Made by a program: the position numbers and the translations under genes. A stretch of 53,547 nt of DNA, from contig CAXTIG010000048.1 in assembly GCA_964244295.1 (NCBI GenBank), forward strand, positions 1 to 53,547. The letters are read 5' to 3'. Shown here piece after piece: positions 15,037 through 23,132 of this stretch. The stretch's first letter is position 1. Each line of letters opens with the position of its first letter. Source of the DNA: JAJAZB01 sp964244295 (GTDB taxonomy: Bacteria > Bacteroidota > Bacteroidia > Cytophagales > Spirosomataceae). The notes under the pieces are model-generated. The model was not told the origin of the DNA. It was given only the letters and a program-made list of their open reading frames with translations, and made no database searches.

Positions 15037-15080
15037 CAGGCCCGTTTTGAAACGGGGTATGCGAACAACGCATCGAAGCC

Positions 15081-15476
15081 ATGACAGACCCCATTGCAGA
15101 CTACTTAACCCGGGTGCGGAACGCCATCAAAGCGCGTCACCGGATAGTGGAAATTCCTGCTTCCAACCTCAAGAAAGAAATCACGAAAGTGCTTTTTGAG
15201 AAAGGATTTATCCAGAATTACAAATTCGACGAAAGCACCGTGCAGGGCATTATCAAAATCGCTCTGAAGTACAACCCGGTGACCAAGCAGTCGGCCATCG
15301 TCAACCTAACGCGCATCAGCAAGCCCGGTCTGCGCAAGTACACCGGTTCGACCGAAATGCCCCGCGTACTCAACGGATTAGGCATCGCCATCCTTTCGAC
15401 CTCGAAAGGCGTGATGACCGACAAAGAAGCCAAATCGCTCAACGTGGGCGGCGAGGTGCTGTGCTACGTTTATTAA
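15081..15476 (+). CDS. rpsH: 30S ribosomal protein S8
   Basis: The protein has 131 residues, beginning MTDPIADYLTRVRNAIKARH, and ends with the typical GVMTDKEAKSLNVGGEVLCYVY. S8 binds helix 21 of 16S rRNA; in E. coli it represses the spc operon. It has its own promoter here. Confidence 0.97.
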   Translation: MTDPIADYLTRVRNAIKARHRIVEIPASNLKKEITKVLFEKGFIQNYKFDESTVQGIIKIALKYNPVTKQSAIVNLTRISKPGLRKYTGSTEMPRVLNGLGIAILSTSKGVMTDKEAKSLNVGGEVLCYVY

Positions 15477-15489
15477 TTGCCATCGAGCC

Positions 15490-16044
15490 ATGTCACGAGT
15501 AGGAAAAAAATTAATTACGCTGCCGACTGGCGTGTCGGTAAACGTTGAAAACAGCCTGGTCACGGTGAAAGGCCCGAAGGGTACGCTCATCCAGGCCATC
15601 GACCCCGACATCACGGTGAACGTGGAGGGAGCGGAAATTACCGTCCAGCGTCCCACCGAGCAGAAACGCCACAAGGCACTGCACGGACTGTACCGGGCCT
15701 TGGTCAACAACATGGTGGTGGGTGTGAGCACCGGCTACCGGATTCAACTCGAAATCATTGGGGTGGGGTACAAAGCCAGCAACCAGGGCAATGTGCTCGA
15801 ACTCAGCCTGGGTTATTCGCACGGTATCTTCCTGGCGATTCCCGACGAATTGAAATTGTCGACGCTGACCGAGAAAGGTCAAAACCCGAAGGTCATTTTG
15901 GAGGGCATCGACAAACAACTCATCGGTCAGGTGGCGGCCAAAATCAAGTCACTCCGCAAAGTCGAACCGTACAAAGGCAAAGGCATCCGGTTTACCGGCG
16001 AAGAAGTTCGCCGCAAAGCGGGTAAAGCAGCCGGGAAGAAATAA
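15490..16044 (+). CDS. rplF: 50S ribosomal protein L6
   Basis: The protein has 184 residues, beginning MSRVGKKLITLPTGVSVNVE. The second half shows GVGYKASNQGNVLELSLGYS and EPYKGKGIRFTGEEVRRKAG, the family signature. L6 binds near the sarcin-ricin loop. It starts 13 bases after the S8 stop. Confidence 0.97.
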   Translation: MSRVGKKLITLPTGVSVNVENSLVTVKGPKGTLIQAIDPDITVNVEGAEITVQRPTEQKRHKALHGLYRALVNNMVVGVSTGYRIQLEIIGVGYKASNQGNVLELSLGYSHGIFLAIPDELKLSTLTEKGQNPKVILEGIDKQLIGQVAAKIKSLRKVEPYKGKGIRFTGEEVRRKAGKAAGKK

Positions 16045-16045
16045 A

Positions 16046-16107
16046 ATAGTCGATAGTCTTCAGTCAATAGTCGACGGTAAACTGACAACTATTGATTGTC
16101 AACTAAC
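16046..16107. repeat. Heptamer stem-loop in the rplF-rplR spacer
   Basis: The left words are AGTCGAT, AGTCTTC, AGTCAAT, AGTCGAC. The right side is ACTGACAACTATTGATTGTC and pairs imperfectly. It starts one base after the rplF stop, and 38 bases separate it from the rplR ATG at 16146. Confidence 0.85.
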
Positions 16108-16145
16108 AAGTGGGTCGGTCATCCACACCTCAAGGTACCTTAGTC

Positions 16146-16496
16146 ATGTCAACCAAAAAATTAGAGCGGCGGGTGCGCATCAAGCGGGCTATTCGCGGTC
16201 GGATTTCCGGAACCCCCGATCAGCCCCGGTTGTCGGTGTTTCGTTCCAACAAGGCGATTTACGCCCAACTCATCGACGATACGCAGGGCATCACGCTGGC
16301 GAGTGCTTCGTCGAAAGAACTCGAAGGCACGGTGCCCAACACCGTAGAAACGGCGAAGACGGTGGGCCAGAAATTGGCCGAAAAAGCCGTTGCGGGTGGC
16401 GTTTCCAACGTGGTTTTTGACCGCAACGGCTACCTCTACCACGGCAAAGTGAAAGCATTGGCCGAGGGTGCCCGTGAAGGAGGCCTTAAATTTTAA
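16146..16496 (+). CDS. rplR: 50S ribosomal protein L18
   Basis: The protein has 116 residues from the ATG at 16146 (MSTKKLERRVRIKRAIRGRI). The frame is open from 16110, but the family starts at the chosen codon. RLSVFRSNKAIYAQLIDD and the ending GREGGLKF-like AREGGLKF are typical. L18 binds 5S rRNA together with L5. Confidence 0.96.
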   Translation: MSTKKLERRVRIKRAIRGRISGTPDQPRLSVFRSNKAIYAQLIDDTQGITLASASSKELEGTVPNTVETAKTVGQKLAEKAVAGGVSNVVFDRNGYLYHGKVKALAEGAREGGLKF

Positions 16497-16504
16497 TCAC
16501 GACT

Positions 16505-17026
16505 ATGTCTCAGCTTCATACCGTACGCCCGACGAAATACAACGAGGCGGATTTGAAAGAAAAAGTCGTTGCCATCAACCGGGTTGCGAAAGTAGTGAAA
16601 GGCGGACGTCGCTTTAGCTTTTCGGCTATCGTGGTGGTCGGCGATGGCAACGGTGTGGTGGGTTTCGGGTTGGGCAAAGCCAACGAAGTAACCGACGCCA
16701 TTGCCAAAGGCATTGAAGACGCTAAGAAAAGTCTCGTTCAGGTGCCACTGCTCAAGCACACGGTTCCCCATGCCATGGAAGGCAAATTCAGCGGCGGATT
16801 CGTACTGCTGAAACCAGCCGCTCCCGGTACAGGCGTCATCGCCGGTGGTGCCATGCGGGCCGTGCTCGAAAGTGCCGGTATCCGCGACGTGTTGGCGAAA
16901 TCGAAAGGGTCGTCGAACCCCCACAACGTGGTGAAGGCAACCATCGACGCGCTCTCCAAAATGCGGGCACCGCACCAGGTTGCTTTCCAGCGCAGCGTGA
17001 AACTGGAGAAGGTATTCAACGGCTAA
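16505..17026 (+). CDS. rpsE: 30S ribosomal protein S5
   Basis: The protein has 173 residues. The double-stranded-RNA-binding-like N-terminal domain is LKEKVVAINRVAKVVKGGRR, followed by GDGNGVVGFGLGKANEV and PAAPGTGVIAGGAMRAVLES. S5 lies by the mRNA entry channel and affects decoding accuracy. It starts eight bases after the L18 stop. Confidence 0.97.
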   Translation: MSQLHTVRPTKYNEADLKEKVVAINRVAKVVKGGRRFSFSAIVVVGDGNGVVGFGLGKANEVTDAIAKGIEDAKKSLVQVPLLKHTVPHAMEGKFSGGFVLLKPAAPGTGVIAGGAMRAVLESAGIRDVLAKSKGSSNPHNVVKATIDALSKMRAPHQVAFQRSVKLEKVFNG

Positions 17027-17029
17027 ACG

Positions 17030-17113
17030 GGTTTATGGTTTACAGTTTACGGTTCATGATTGAAAGACAGCGGAACCGAGAACCAAAAACCGAGAACCGA
17101 AAATCAATCAGGT
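17030..17113. repeat. Heptamer stem-loop in the rpsE-rpmD spacer
   Basis: The left words are GTTTATG, GTTTACA, GTTTACG, GTTCATG. The right arm is GAACCGAGAACCAAAAACCG and so on. Each heptad pairs at most positions. It covers the whole spacer, from 3 bases after the stop to 1 base before the ATG. Confidence 0.85.
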
Positions 17114-17114
17114 C

Positions 17115-17294
17115 ATGGCGAAAGTGAAAATTACGCAGGTCAGGAGCACGATTGACCGCCCCGAAGTTCAGAAGCGCACCATCCAGGCGCTGGGCTTGGG
17201 TAAAATCAACCGGAGCGTGGAAGTGGAGCACAACGCTTCCATTGCCGGGATGATTCGCAAGGTGAGTCACCTCATTCAGGTTCAAGAATTGTAA
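17115..17294 (+). CDS. rpmD: 50S ribosomal protein L30
   Basis: This 59-residue protein was found by reading the gap between rpsE and rplO. It begins MAKVKITQVRSTIDRPEVQK and continues with QALGLGKINRSVEVEHN, ending MIRKVSHLIQVQEL, all standard L30 sequence. It is short enough to be missed by gene finders with a 60-residue cut-off. Its ATG lies right at the end of the heptamer stem-loop. Confidence 0.95.
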   Translation: MAKVKITQVRSTIDRPEVQKRTIQALGLGKINRSVEVEHNASIAGMIRKVSHLIQVQEL

Positions 17295-17345
17295 AGCAGA
17301 CGGAATCCGTTCGTTGGGTTTTGATTTGCATAAACCGATAGTGTC

Positions 17346-17792
17346 ATGAATTTGAGTACGTTGAAACCGGCTCAAGGGTCGATTAAAGTTAGAAAACGGG
17401 TGGGTCGCGGGGCCGGTTCGGGTTTGGGTGGTACCTCGGCCCGTGGTCACAAAGGCGCTCAATCGCGCTCTGGTTACAGCCAGAAGCGGGGTTTTGAAGG
17501 TGGGCAAATGCCGTTGCAACGCCGGGTGCCGAAGTTTGGCTTTAAAAACATCAATCGCGTCGAGTACAAAGCCATCAACCTCGACACCATTCAGGCGCTG
17601 GTTGAAAAAACCAACGCGACGGTGGTGAACGTGGAACTGCTCCGCACCAACGGGCTGATTGCCAAAAGTGACCTCGTCAAAATTCTCAACCGGGGCGAAT
17701 TTGTGGTCGCCGTTGAAGTTCAGGCGCACGGTTTCTCGGCTTCAGCGGTGGAAGCCATCGAAAAAGCGGGTGGCAAGGCGACCAAGCTGTAA
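17346..17792 (+). CDS. rplO: 50S ribosomal protein L15
   Basis: The protein has 148 residues, beginning MNLSTLKPAQGSIKVRKRVG, with the Gly-rich extension GRGAGSGLGGTSARGHKGAQ and the block RRVPKFGFKNINRVEYKAIN. L15 is a late assembly protein in the 50S core. It directly precedes secY, as in most bacteria. Confidence 0.97.
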   Translation: MNLSTLKPAQGSIKVRKRVGRGAGSGLGGTSARGHKGAQSRSGYSQKRGFEGGQMPLQRRVPKFGFKNINRVEYKAINLDTIQALVEKTNATVVNVELLRTNGLIAKSDLVKILNRGEFVVAVEVQAHGFSASAVEAIEKAGGKATKL

Positions 17793-17843
17793 AGGGTGTT
17801 TGTGAACTTGAGTGAATGACAGGGAATCTGATTAGCCTCCGCA

Positions 17844-19160
17844 ATGGAAAAACTCATCACCACCTTTAAGAATATATTTTCGATTGAGGAGCTGCGTACG
17901 CGGATTCTCAATACCCTGTTGTTTATCACTGTGTACCGCCTCGGCGCGTTTATCGTGCTGCCCGGCGTGGACGCGACGAAACTACAGGAGGCGCAGGGAG
18001 GCTTGCTGGGCTTGCTCGATACGTTCCTGGGAGGGGCCTTTTCCAATGCATCCATCTTTGCGTTGGGCATCATGCCCTACATCTCGGCGTCGATTGCGAT
18101 TCAACTGCTGACCATCGCCCTGCCGTACTTTCAGAAGATGCAGAAAGACGGGGAGTCGGGACGGAAAAAGCTGAACCAGATTACCCGCATCCTGACCATT
18201 TTCGTCACGACGGCCCAGGCCATCACGTACACGCAGTCGCAGATTGCGGCGGAAGCCTTGATGGTCGACCGGGGATTTTTCACGTTCTATTCGACGGTCA
18301 TCCTCGTGGGCGGAACCATCTTCTGTATGTGGATGGGCGAACGGATTACTGACAAGGGCATCGGCAACGGTATTTCGCTGCTGATCATGATTGGCATCGT
18401 GTCGCGGTTTCCGCAGGCCATCATCCAGGAGGGCGGTTCGCGGGGCACGTCGGGGGCCTTGATTTTCATTATTGAGTTGGTGGTACTCTACTTCGTCGTA
18501 ATGGGGGCTGTGATGCTCACGCAAGCCGTCCGGCGCATTCCGGTGCAGTACGCGAAGCAGGTGATTGGGAACAAAGTCACGGGGGGACAGCGGCAGTACA
18601 TTCCGCTGAAACTGAACGCCGCCGGGGTGATGCCCATCATTTTCGCGCAAGCGCTGATGTTCGTGCCGAACTTGGTGGGGAATCTGTTCGCCGAAAAAAG
18701 TGATTTTGCCGCCTCGATTGCGCAGGCGTTCGCCGACTATACGACTTGGCAGTACAACCTGCTGTTTGCGTTCCTGATTATCGTGTTCACATTCTTTTAC
18801 ACGGCTATTTCGGTGAATCCTCAGCAAATCGCCGACGATATGAAGCGTGGCGGTGGATTCATTCCCGGTGTAAAACCCGGTCTGGCTACGTCAGAATACA
18901 TCGGAACAATCCTCGACCGCATCACGTTGCCCGGAGGTATCATGCTGGCAGTGGTGGCTATTTTACCGGCCATTGCTAACCTGTTCGGGATGAGTCGCGG
19001 CTTTGCCCAGTTTTTCGGGGGAACCTCACTCTTAATTCTGGTTGGGGTGGTGCTGGATACGTTGCAGCAGATTGAAAGTTACCTGCTGATGCGTCGCTAC
19101 GAAGGGCTGATGAAATCGGGCCGGGTCAAAGGAAGAACTGAAAGTGTCACAACCGTCTAA
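17844..19160 (+). CDS. secY: SecY, channel subunit of the protein translocase
   Basis: The 438-residue membrane protein has ten hydrophobic segments. Recognisable pieces are TVYRLGAFIVLPGVD near the N-terminus, the plug-side FALGIMPYISASIAIQLLT, the segment RRIPVQYAKQ of the cytoplasmic loop and the closing SYLLMRRYEGLMKSGRVKGR. SecY forms the inner-membrane pore with SecE and SecG, which are not in this window. The last 17 bases overlap the map gene, whose GTG start is at 19144. Confidence 0.97.
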   Translation: MEKLITTFKNIFSIEELRTRILNTLLFITVYRLGAFIVLPGVDATKLQEAQGGLLGLLDTFLGGAFSNASIFALGIMPYISASIAIQLLTIALPYFQKMQKDGESGRKKLNQITRILTIFVTTAQAITYTQSQIAAEALMVDRGFFTFYSTVILVGGTIFCMWMGERITDKGIGNGISLLIMIGIVSRFPQAIIQEGGSRGTSGALIFIIELVVLYFVVMGAVMLTQAVRRIPVQYAKQVIGNKVTGGQRQYIPLKLNAAGVMPIIFAQALMFVPNLVGNLFAEKSDFAASIAQAFADYTTWQYNLLFAFLIIVFTFFYTAISVNPQQIADDMKRGGGFIPGVKPGLATSEYIGTILDRITLPGGIMLAVVAILPAIANLFGMSRGFAQFFGGTSLLILVGVVLDTLQQIESYLLMRRYEGLMKSGRVKGRTESVTTV

Positions 19161-19968
19161 GAAATTACTTTTCCTGAAGTCGGACGAGGATATTCAAAAA
19201 ATCCGCGTCAGTGGTCAGGTGTTGGGCAAAGCGCACGCCGAAGTGGCCCGGCTCATCGAGCCGGGAGTAACAACGAACGAACTCAACCGCGTGGCGGATG
19301 AATTTATTCAGGACCATGGTGGAAGCCCTTCGTTCAAGAATTATTTGGTTGGTAAAAACCGGTTTCCCGCTGCCCTTTGTATTTCGGTTAACGATGTCGT
19401 AGTCCACGGGTTTCCAAGCAATTACCAACTGAAAGAAGGTGATATCGTTTCGATTGATTGCGGGGTGTTGTTGAACGGATTTCACGCCGACAGCGCCTAC
19501 ACCTACCCCGTCGGGGAAGTAAAGCCGGAAGTGCGGAATCTGTTGCGCCGAACCTACGAATCGCTTTTCCAGGGCATCGAACGGGCCGTGGTGAATGGCC
19601 GGGTCGGCGACATTGGCAACGCGATTCAAACCTACACCGAGTCATTCCACTACGGGGTGGTTCGCGAACTGGTCGGTCACGGGGTTGGAAAATACCTGCA
19701 CGAAAGCCCCGAAGTTCCAAATTACGGACGGCGGGGTCAGGGGCCGAAATTACAGGAGGGCATGGTGCTGGCCATTGAGCCGATGATTACCCTCGGTAAA
19801 AAAGGCATTGTTCAGGAGAACGACGGCTGGACCATCCGCACTGCCGACCACCTGCCCGCTGCGCACTACGAACACACCGTAGCCGTGCGAAAAGGAAAAG
19901 CTGAAATTCTGACCACTTTCGAATACATCGAAGCGGTGTTAGCCAGCCGAAGTCTGGCGATTGCTTAA
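19144..19968 (+). CDS. map: Methionine aminopeptidase, type I
   Basis: The 274-residue enzyme removes the initiator methionine from new proteins. All five metal ligands are present: Asp105 and Asp116 in SIDCGVLLNGFHAD, His179 in GHGVG, Glu212 in AIEPM and Glu243 in YEHTV, each offset by eight from the E. coli numbering. The start is a GTG inside the end of secY, giving a 17-base overlap and probable translational coupling. The secY-map-infA order is usual for this phylum, which lacks adk at this point. Confidence 0.95.
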   Translation: MSQPSKKLLFLKSDEDIQKIRVSGQVLGKAHAEVARLIEPGVTTNELNRVADEFIQDHGGSPSFKNYLVGKNRFPAALCISVNDVVVHGFPSNYQLKEGDIVSIDCGVLLNGFHADSAYTYPVGEVKPEVRNLLRRTYESLFQGIERAVVNGRVGDIGNAIQTYTESFHYGVVRELVGHGVGKYLHESPEVPNYGRRGQGPKLQEGMVLAIEPMITLGKKGIVQENDGWTIRTADHLPAAHYEHTVAVRKGKAEILTTFEYIEAVLASRSLAIA

Positions 19969-19973
19969 AACGA

Positions 19974-20192
19974 ATGGCAAAACAAAACTCCATCCAAACG
20001 GACGGAACGATACTCGAGGCGCTCTCGAATGCGATGTTTCGGGTTCAACTCGAAAATAAGCACGAGGTGGTCGCGCACATTTCGGGGAAGATGCGGATGA
20101 ACTACATCAAAATCCTCCCCGGAGACCGCGTCAAACTGGAAATGTCGCCCTACGATCTGTCGAAAGCACGGATTGTTTACCGATACAAATGA
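19974..20192 (+). CDS. infA: Translation initiation factor IF-1
   Basis: The 72-residue OB-fold protein begins MAKQNSIQTDGTILEALSNA and contains FRVQLENKHEVVAHISGKMR and LPGDRVKLEMSPYDLSKARI. IF-1 blocks the A site during initiation. It starts five bases after the map stop. Confidence 0.97.
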   Translation: MAKQNSIQTDGTILEALSNAMFRVQLENKHEVVAHISGKMRMNYIKILPGDRVKLEMSPYDLSKARIVYRYK

Positions 20193-20194
20193 GT

Positions 20195-20270
20195 TTTCAG
20201 TCTACGGTTTTCAGTTGTTTACACTGAACCATTTTAACTGAAAACTGAAAACTGAAGACTTAAAACTGTA
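20195..20270. repeat. Heptamer stem-loop in the infA-rpmJ spacer
   Basis: The left words are TTTTCAG, TCTACGG, TTTTCAG, TTGTTTA. The right words are ACTGAAA, ACTGAAA, ACTGAAG, ACTTAAA. It lies from 3 bases after the infA stop to 5 bases before the rpmJ ATG. Confidence 0.9.
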
Positions 20271-20275
20271 TTTCC

Positions 20276-20392
20276 ATGAAAGTAAAGGCCTCGATCAAGA
20301 AGCGTAGCGCGGAATGCAAGATCATCCGGCGCAAGGGGAAACTCTACGTGATCAACAAGAAGAACCCGAAATTCAAACAACGACAAGGTTAA
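20276..20392 (+). CDS. rpmJ: 50S ribosomal protein L36 (zinc-free type)
   Basis: This 38-residue protein begins MKVKASIKKRSAECKIIRRK and ends with the family signature NKKNPKFKQRQG. Only one cysteine (residue 14) is left of the CxxC/C/H zinc site, so it is the zinc-independent form common in this phylum. It is too short for many gene finders. It is nine bases before rpsM. Confidence 0.95.
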   Translation: MKVKASIKKRSAECKIIRRKGKLYVINKKNPKFKQRQG

Positions 20393-20401
20393 TCTAAAGC
20401 T

Positions 20402-20779
20402 ATGGCGAGAATTGCAGGGGTTGATATTCCCGACAAAAAGCGCGGAGAAATCGCCCTCACCTACATCTACGGCATTGGCCGTAGCACCGCCCAGACGATC
20501 CTGGATAAAGCCGGTATCAGCCGTGATAAAAAAGCGGTTGAATGGAACGACGACGAAGCCAGCGCGATCCGTCTGATCATTGGTAACGAGTTTAAAACCG
20601 AAGGTGCCCTGCGCTCGGAAGTGCAGCTCAGCATCAAGCGGTTGATGGACATCGGTTGCTACCGGGGCCTGCGCCACCGGAAGGGCCTGCCTGTTCGCGG
20701 TCAGAAAACCAAGAACAACTCGCGTACCCGCAAAGGCAAGCGCAAGACGGTTGCCAACAAGAAGAAAGCGACTAAATAA
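20402..20779 (+). CDS. rpsM: 30S ribosomal protein S13
   Basis: The protein has 125 residues, beginning MARIAGVDIPDKKRGEIALT, with YIYGIGRSTAQ and the basic tail RGLRHRKGLPVRGQKTKNNS. S13 forms bridges to the 50S subunit and contacts the P-site tRNA. It starts the alpha-like part of the cluster. Confidence 0.97.
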   Translation: MARIAGVDIPDKKRGEIALTYIYGIGRSTAQTILDKAGISRDKKAVEWNDDEASAIRLIIGNEFKTEGALRSEVQLSIKRLMDIGCYRGLRHRKGLPVRGQKTKNNSRTRKGKRKTVANKKKATK

Positions 20780-20780
20780 G

Positions 20781-20865
20781 AATTAGGAATTAGGAATTAG
20801 GAATCAGGAATTTGAAACGCCTGATTCAACCAATTCTTAATTCCTAATTCCTAATTCCTAATTGA
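20781..20865. repeat. Heptamer stem-loop in the rpsM-rpsK spacer
   Basis: The left arm is GAATTAG repeated three times and then GAATCAG. The right arm is CTAATTC repeated, in near-perfect complement. It starts one base after the rpsM stop and ends three bases before the rpsK ATG. This is the clearest member of the family. Confidence 0.95.
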
Positions 20866-20868
20866 AAA

Positions 20869-21264
20869 ATGGCTCAGGCAAAACGCAAAGACAAAGCGAA
20901 AAAGCGGGTGGTGTCGGTTGACCCCGTCGGTCAGGTACACATCAAGGCCTCGTTCAACAACATCATCATCTCGATCACCAACAACGCCGGACAGGTGATT
21001 TCCTGGGCTTCGGCGGGCAAGATGGGCTTCAAAGGGTCGAAAAAAAACACGCCCTACGCCGCCCAAACCGCTGCCGCCAACGCCGCCCAGGTGGCCCACG
21101 AGGCCGGGATGCGCAAGGCAGAAGTGTTCGTGAAAGGTCCCGGTTCGGGTCGTGAATCGGCCATCCGCACCATCCAGAATTCGGGCATCGAAGTGACGCT
21201 CATCAAAGACATCACCCCCTTGCCCCACAACGGCTGCCGCCCTCCCAAGCGCCGTCGGGTCTAA
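20869..21264 (+). CDS. rpsK: 30S ribosomal protein S11
   Basis: The protein has 131 residues, with VHIKASFNNIIISITNNAGQ, SWASAGKMGFKGSKKNTPYA and the closing TPLPHNGCRPPKRRRV. S11 lies on the 30S platform at the mRNA exit. The 119-base spacer after it has a short GGTAATT/AATTACC inverted repeat (about 21304-21332) and nothing else. Confidence 0.97.
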   Translation: MAQAKRKDKAKKRVVSVDPVGQVHIKASFNNIIISITNNAGQVISWASAGKMGFKGSKKNTPYAAQTAAANAAQVAHEAGMRKAEVFVKGPGSGRESAIRTIQNSGIEVTLIKDITPLPHNGCRPPKRRRV

Positions 21265-21383
21265 TTTTTCGCCGAAATTTCAGGCACCGTGTTGTTGGAT
21301 TGGTAATTATCCTTCACGGGCTTCTTTAATCGACCAATTACCTTGTCGGCGCTACATCACCGGCAACTCAAATCCTAGCAAAA

Positions 21384-21989
21384 ATGGCACGTTACACGGG
21401 TCCCAAATCCAAAATTGCCCGCAAGTTCGGGGAGCCGATTCTCGGCAACAGCAAAGCCCTCAGCCGCAAAAACTACGCGCCGGGGATGCACGGCAAAGGC
21501 AAGCGCAGTAAGAAATCGGAATACTCGCTTCAATTGCAGGAAAAGCAGAAGATGAAGTACACGTACGGCATCCTGGAACGTCAGTTTGAAAATCTCTTCC
21601 ACAAAGCGGCCGTCAAGGACGGAATCACGGGTGAAAACCTGATTCGTCTCTGCGAAGCCCGTCTCGACAACACGGTGTACCGCCTGGGCATCGCTCCGAC
21701 GCGTCGGGCCGCCCGGCAGTTGGTTTCGCACCAGCACATCATCGTCGATGGTGAAATCGTCAACATTCCTTCGTATTCGCTCAAGCCGGGTCAACTCATC
21801 GCCGTGCGCGAAAAATCGAAATCACTGGAAACCATCACGAGCAGCTTGTCCGGCAAAAACACCAAGCGCTTTAGCTGGCTGGAATGGGACAATGGGCAAT
21901 TAGCGGGTAAATTTATCAGCTACCCCGAACGCGATCAAATTCCCGAAAACTTCAACGAGCAGGCCATCGTCGAATTGTATTCGAAATAA
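21384..21989 (+). CDS. rpsD: 30S ribosomal protein S4
   Basis: The protein has 201 residues, beginning MARYTGPKSKIARKFGEPIL. The S4 RNA-binding domain is ARLDNTVYRLGIAPTRRAAR followed by QLVSHQHIIVDGEIVNIPSY. There is no zinc-binding cysteine cluster at the N-terminus. S4 starts 30S assembly and in E. coli represses the alpha operon. Confidence 0.97.
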   Translation: MARYTGPKSKIARKFGEPILGNSKALSRKNYAPGMHGKGKRSKKSEYSLQLQEKQKMKYTYGILERQFENLFHKAAVKDGITGENLIRLCEARLDNTVYRLGIAPTRRAARQLVSHQHIIVDGEIVNIPSYSLKPGQLIAVREKSKSLETITSSLSGKNTKRFSWLEWDNGQLAGKFISYPERDQIPENFNEQAIVELYSK

Positions 21990-22071
21990 GCCAGCGGCTG
22001 GAAGCCCTGCGGTGGCCGGGCAGAAGGACTGACTTGGTTTTCAGAACTTTCCCCACCCGCATTCGTGTTAC

Positions 22072-22115
22072 GTCTGAACCTTGATTTTACCCAAAATCAG
22101 GGTTCAGACTTTTCT
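22072..22115 (+). terminator. Terminator-like hairpin between rpsD and rpoA
   Basis: A 17-bp stem, 22072-22088 paired with 22093-22109 with one G-T pair, has the loop ACCC and is followed at once by TTTTCT. It has the form of an intrinsic terminator. It sits 25 bases before the rpoA ATG with no visible promoter after it, so it may act as a partial terminator or attenuator. Confidence 0.75.
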
Positions 22116-22140
22116 ACAACTAAGCTAAAACGTTTCCCAT

Positions 22141-23130
22141 ATGTCCATATTAACGTTTCAAATGCCCGACAAAGTTGTCATGGAAAAAGCCGACGACTTT
22201 CGCGGGACATTTGAGTTTAAGCCCCTCGAAAAAGGGTACGGCGTCACGATCGGCAACGCACTGCGCCGGATTTTACTCTCTTCGTTGGAAGGCTACGCCG
22301 TTTCGTCCGTGAAATTGTCGGGGGTTCTGCACGAATTCTCGTCCATCGAAGGCGTGATGGAAGACGTAACGGAAATTATCCTCAACCTCAAGCAGGTGCG
22401 CTTCAAGCAAGCCTCGGAGGTACTGGACAACAAAATCAACGTAAAAATTAAAAATCAAACGGTGTTCAAAGCGGGCGACATCGCCAAGTTTACGCCGTAT
22501 TTCCAGGTTCTTAATCCCGAATTAGAGATTTTTCACCTTGATGACTCGAAAGAGTTTGAAGTGGAACTCATCGTGGAAAAAGGACGCGGCTACGTGCCCG
22601 CTGACGAACCCCGCAGCAACGAACCCGCCTTCGGCTACATCGCCATCGACGCCATCTACACGCCCATCAAAAACGTGAAGTACAGCATCGAAAATACCCG
22701 CGTGGAGCAGAAGACGGATTACGAAAAACTGGTGCTCGACATCGAAACCGACGGGTCGATTCACCCGGAGGAAGCCCTGAAAGGAGCCGCGCACATCCTG
22801 ATTCAGCACTTCATGCTGTTCAGCGACCAGACTATGACGTTTGAAACCGCGAAAGCCGAGGAAGACAACGTGGTGGACGAGGAAATGCTGCACATGCGGA
22901 AAATGCTCAAAACCTCGCTGGCCGACCTCGACCTCTCGGTGCGGGCGTACAACTGCCTCAAATCGGCCGACGTGCGTACGCTGGGCGATTTGGTGAAGCT
23001 GGAAATTTCGGACATGATGAAGTTCCGCAACTTCGGGAAAAAGTCTTTGACCGAACTGGAACAACTTGTTGCTGAAAAAGGCCTCACCTTCGGAATGGAT
23101 GTGGTGAAATACCGCCTCGAAGAAGACTGA
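22141..23130 (+). CDS. rpoA: RNA polymerase alpha subunit
   Basis: The protein has 329 residues. The N-terminal dimerisation domain includes FEFKPLEKGYGVTIGNALRR and LLSSLEGYAVSSVKLSGVLH. A linker leads to the C-terminal domain with DLDLSVRAYNCLKSADVRTL and FRNFGKKSLTELEQLV, the helix-hairpin motifs that bind UP elements and activators. The length is normal. The gene is preceded by a terminator-like hairpin, so its expression may be set below that of the ribosomal genes. Confidence 0.97.
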   Translation: MSILTFQMPDKVVMEKADDFRGTFEFKPLEKGYGVTIGNALRRILLSSLEGYAVSSVKLSGVLHEFSSIEGVMEDVTEIILNLKQVRFKQASEVLDNKINVKIKNQTVFKAGDIAKFTPYFQVLNPELEIFHLDDSKEFEVELIVEKGRGYVPADEPRSNEPAFGYIAIDAIYTPIKNVKYSIENTRVEQKTDYEKLVLDIETDGSIHPEEALKGAAHILIQHFMLFSDQTMTFETAKAEEDNVVDEEMLHMRKMLKTSLADLDLSVRAYNCLKSADVRTLGDLVKLEISDMMKFRNFGKKSLTELEQLVAEKGLTFGMDVVKYRLEED

Positions 23131-23132
23131 TT

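Noticed and set aside
20779..20868. Heptamer arrays as a CRISPR array
   Set aside because: The units are seven bases with no spacers, the two sides are inverted, and no cas gene is near.
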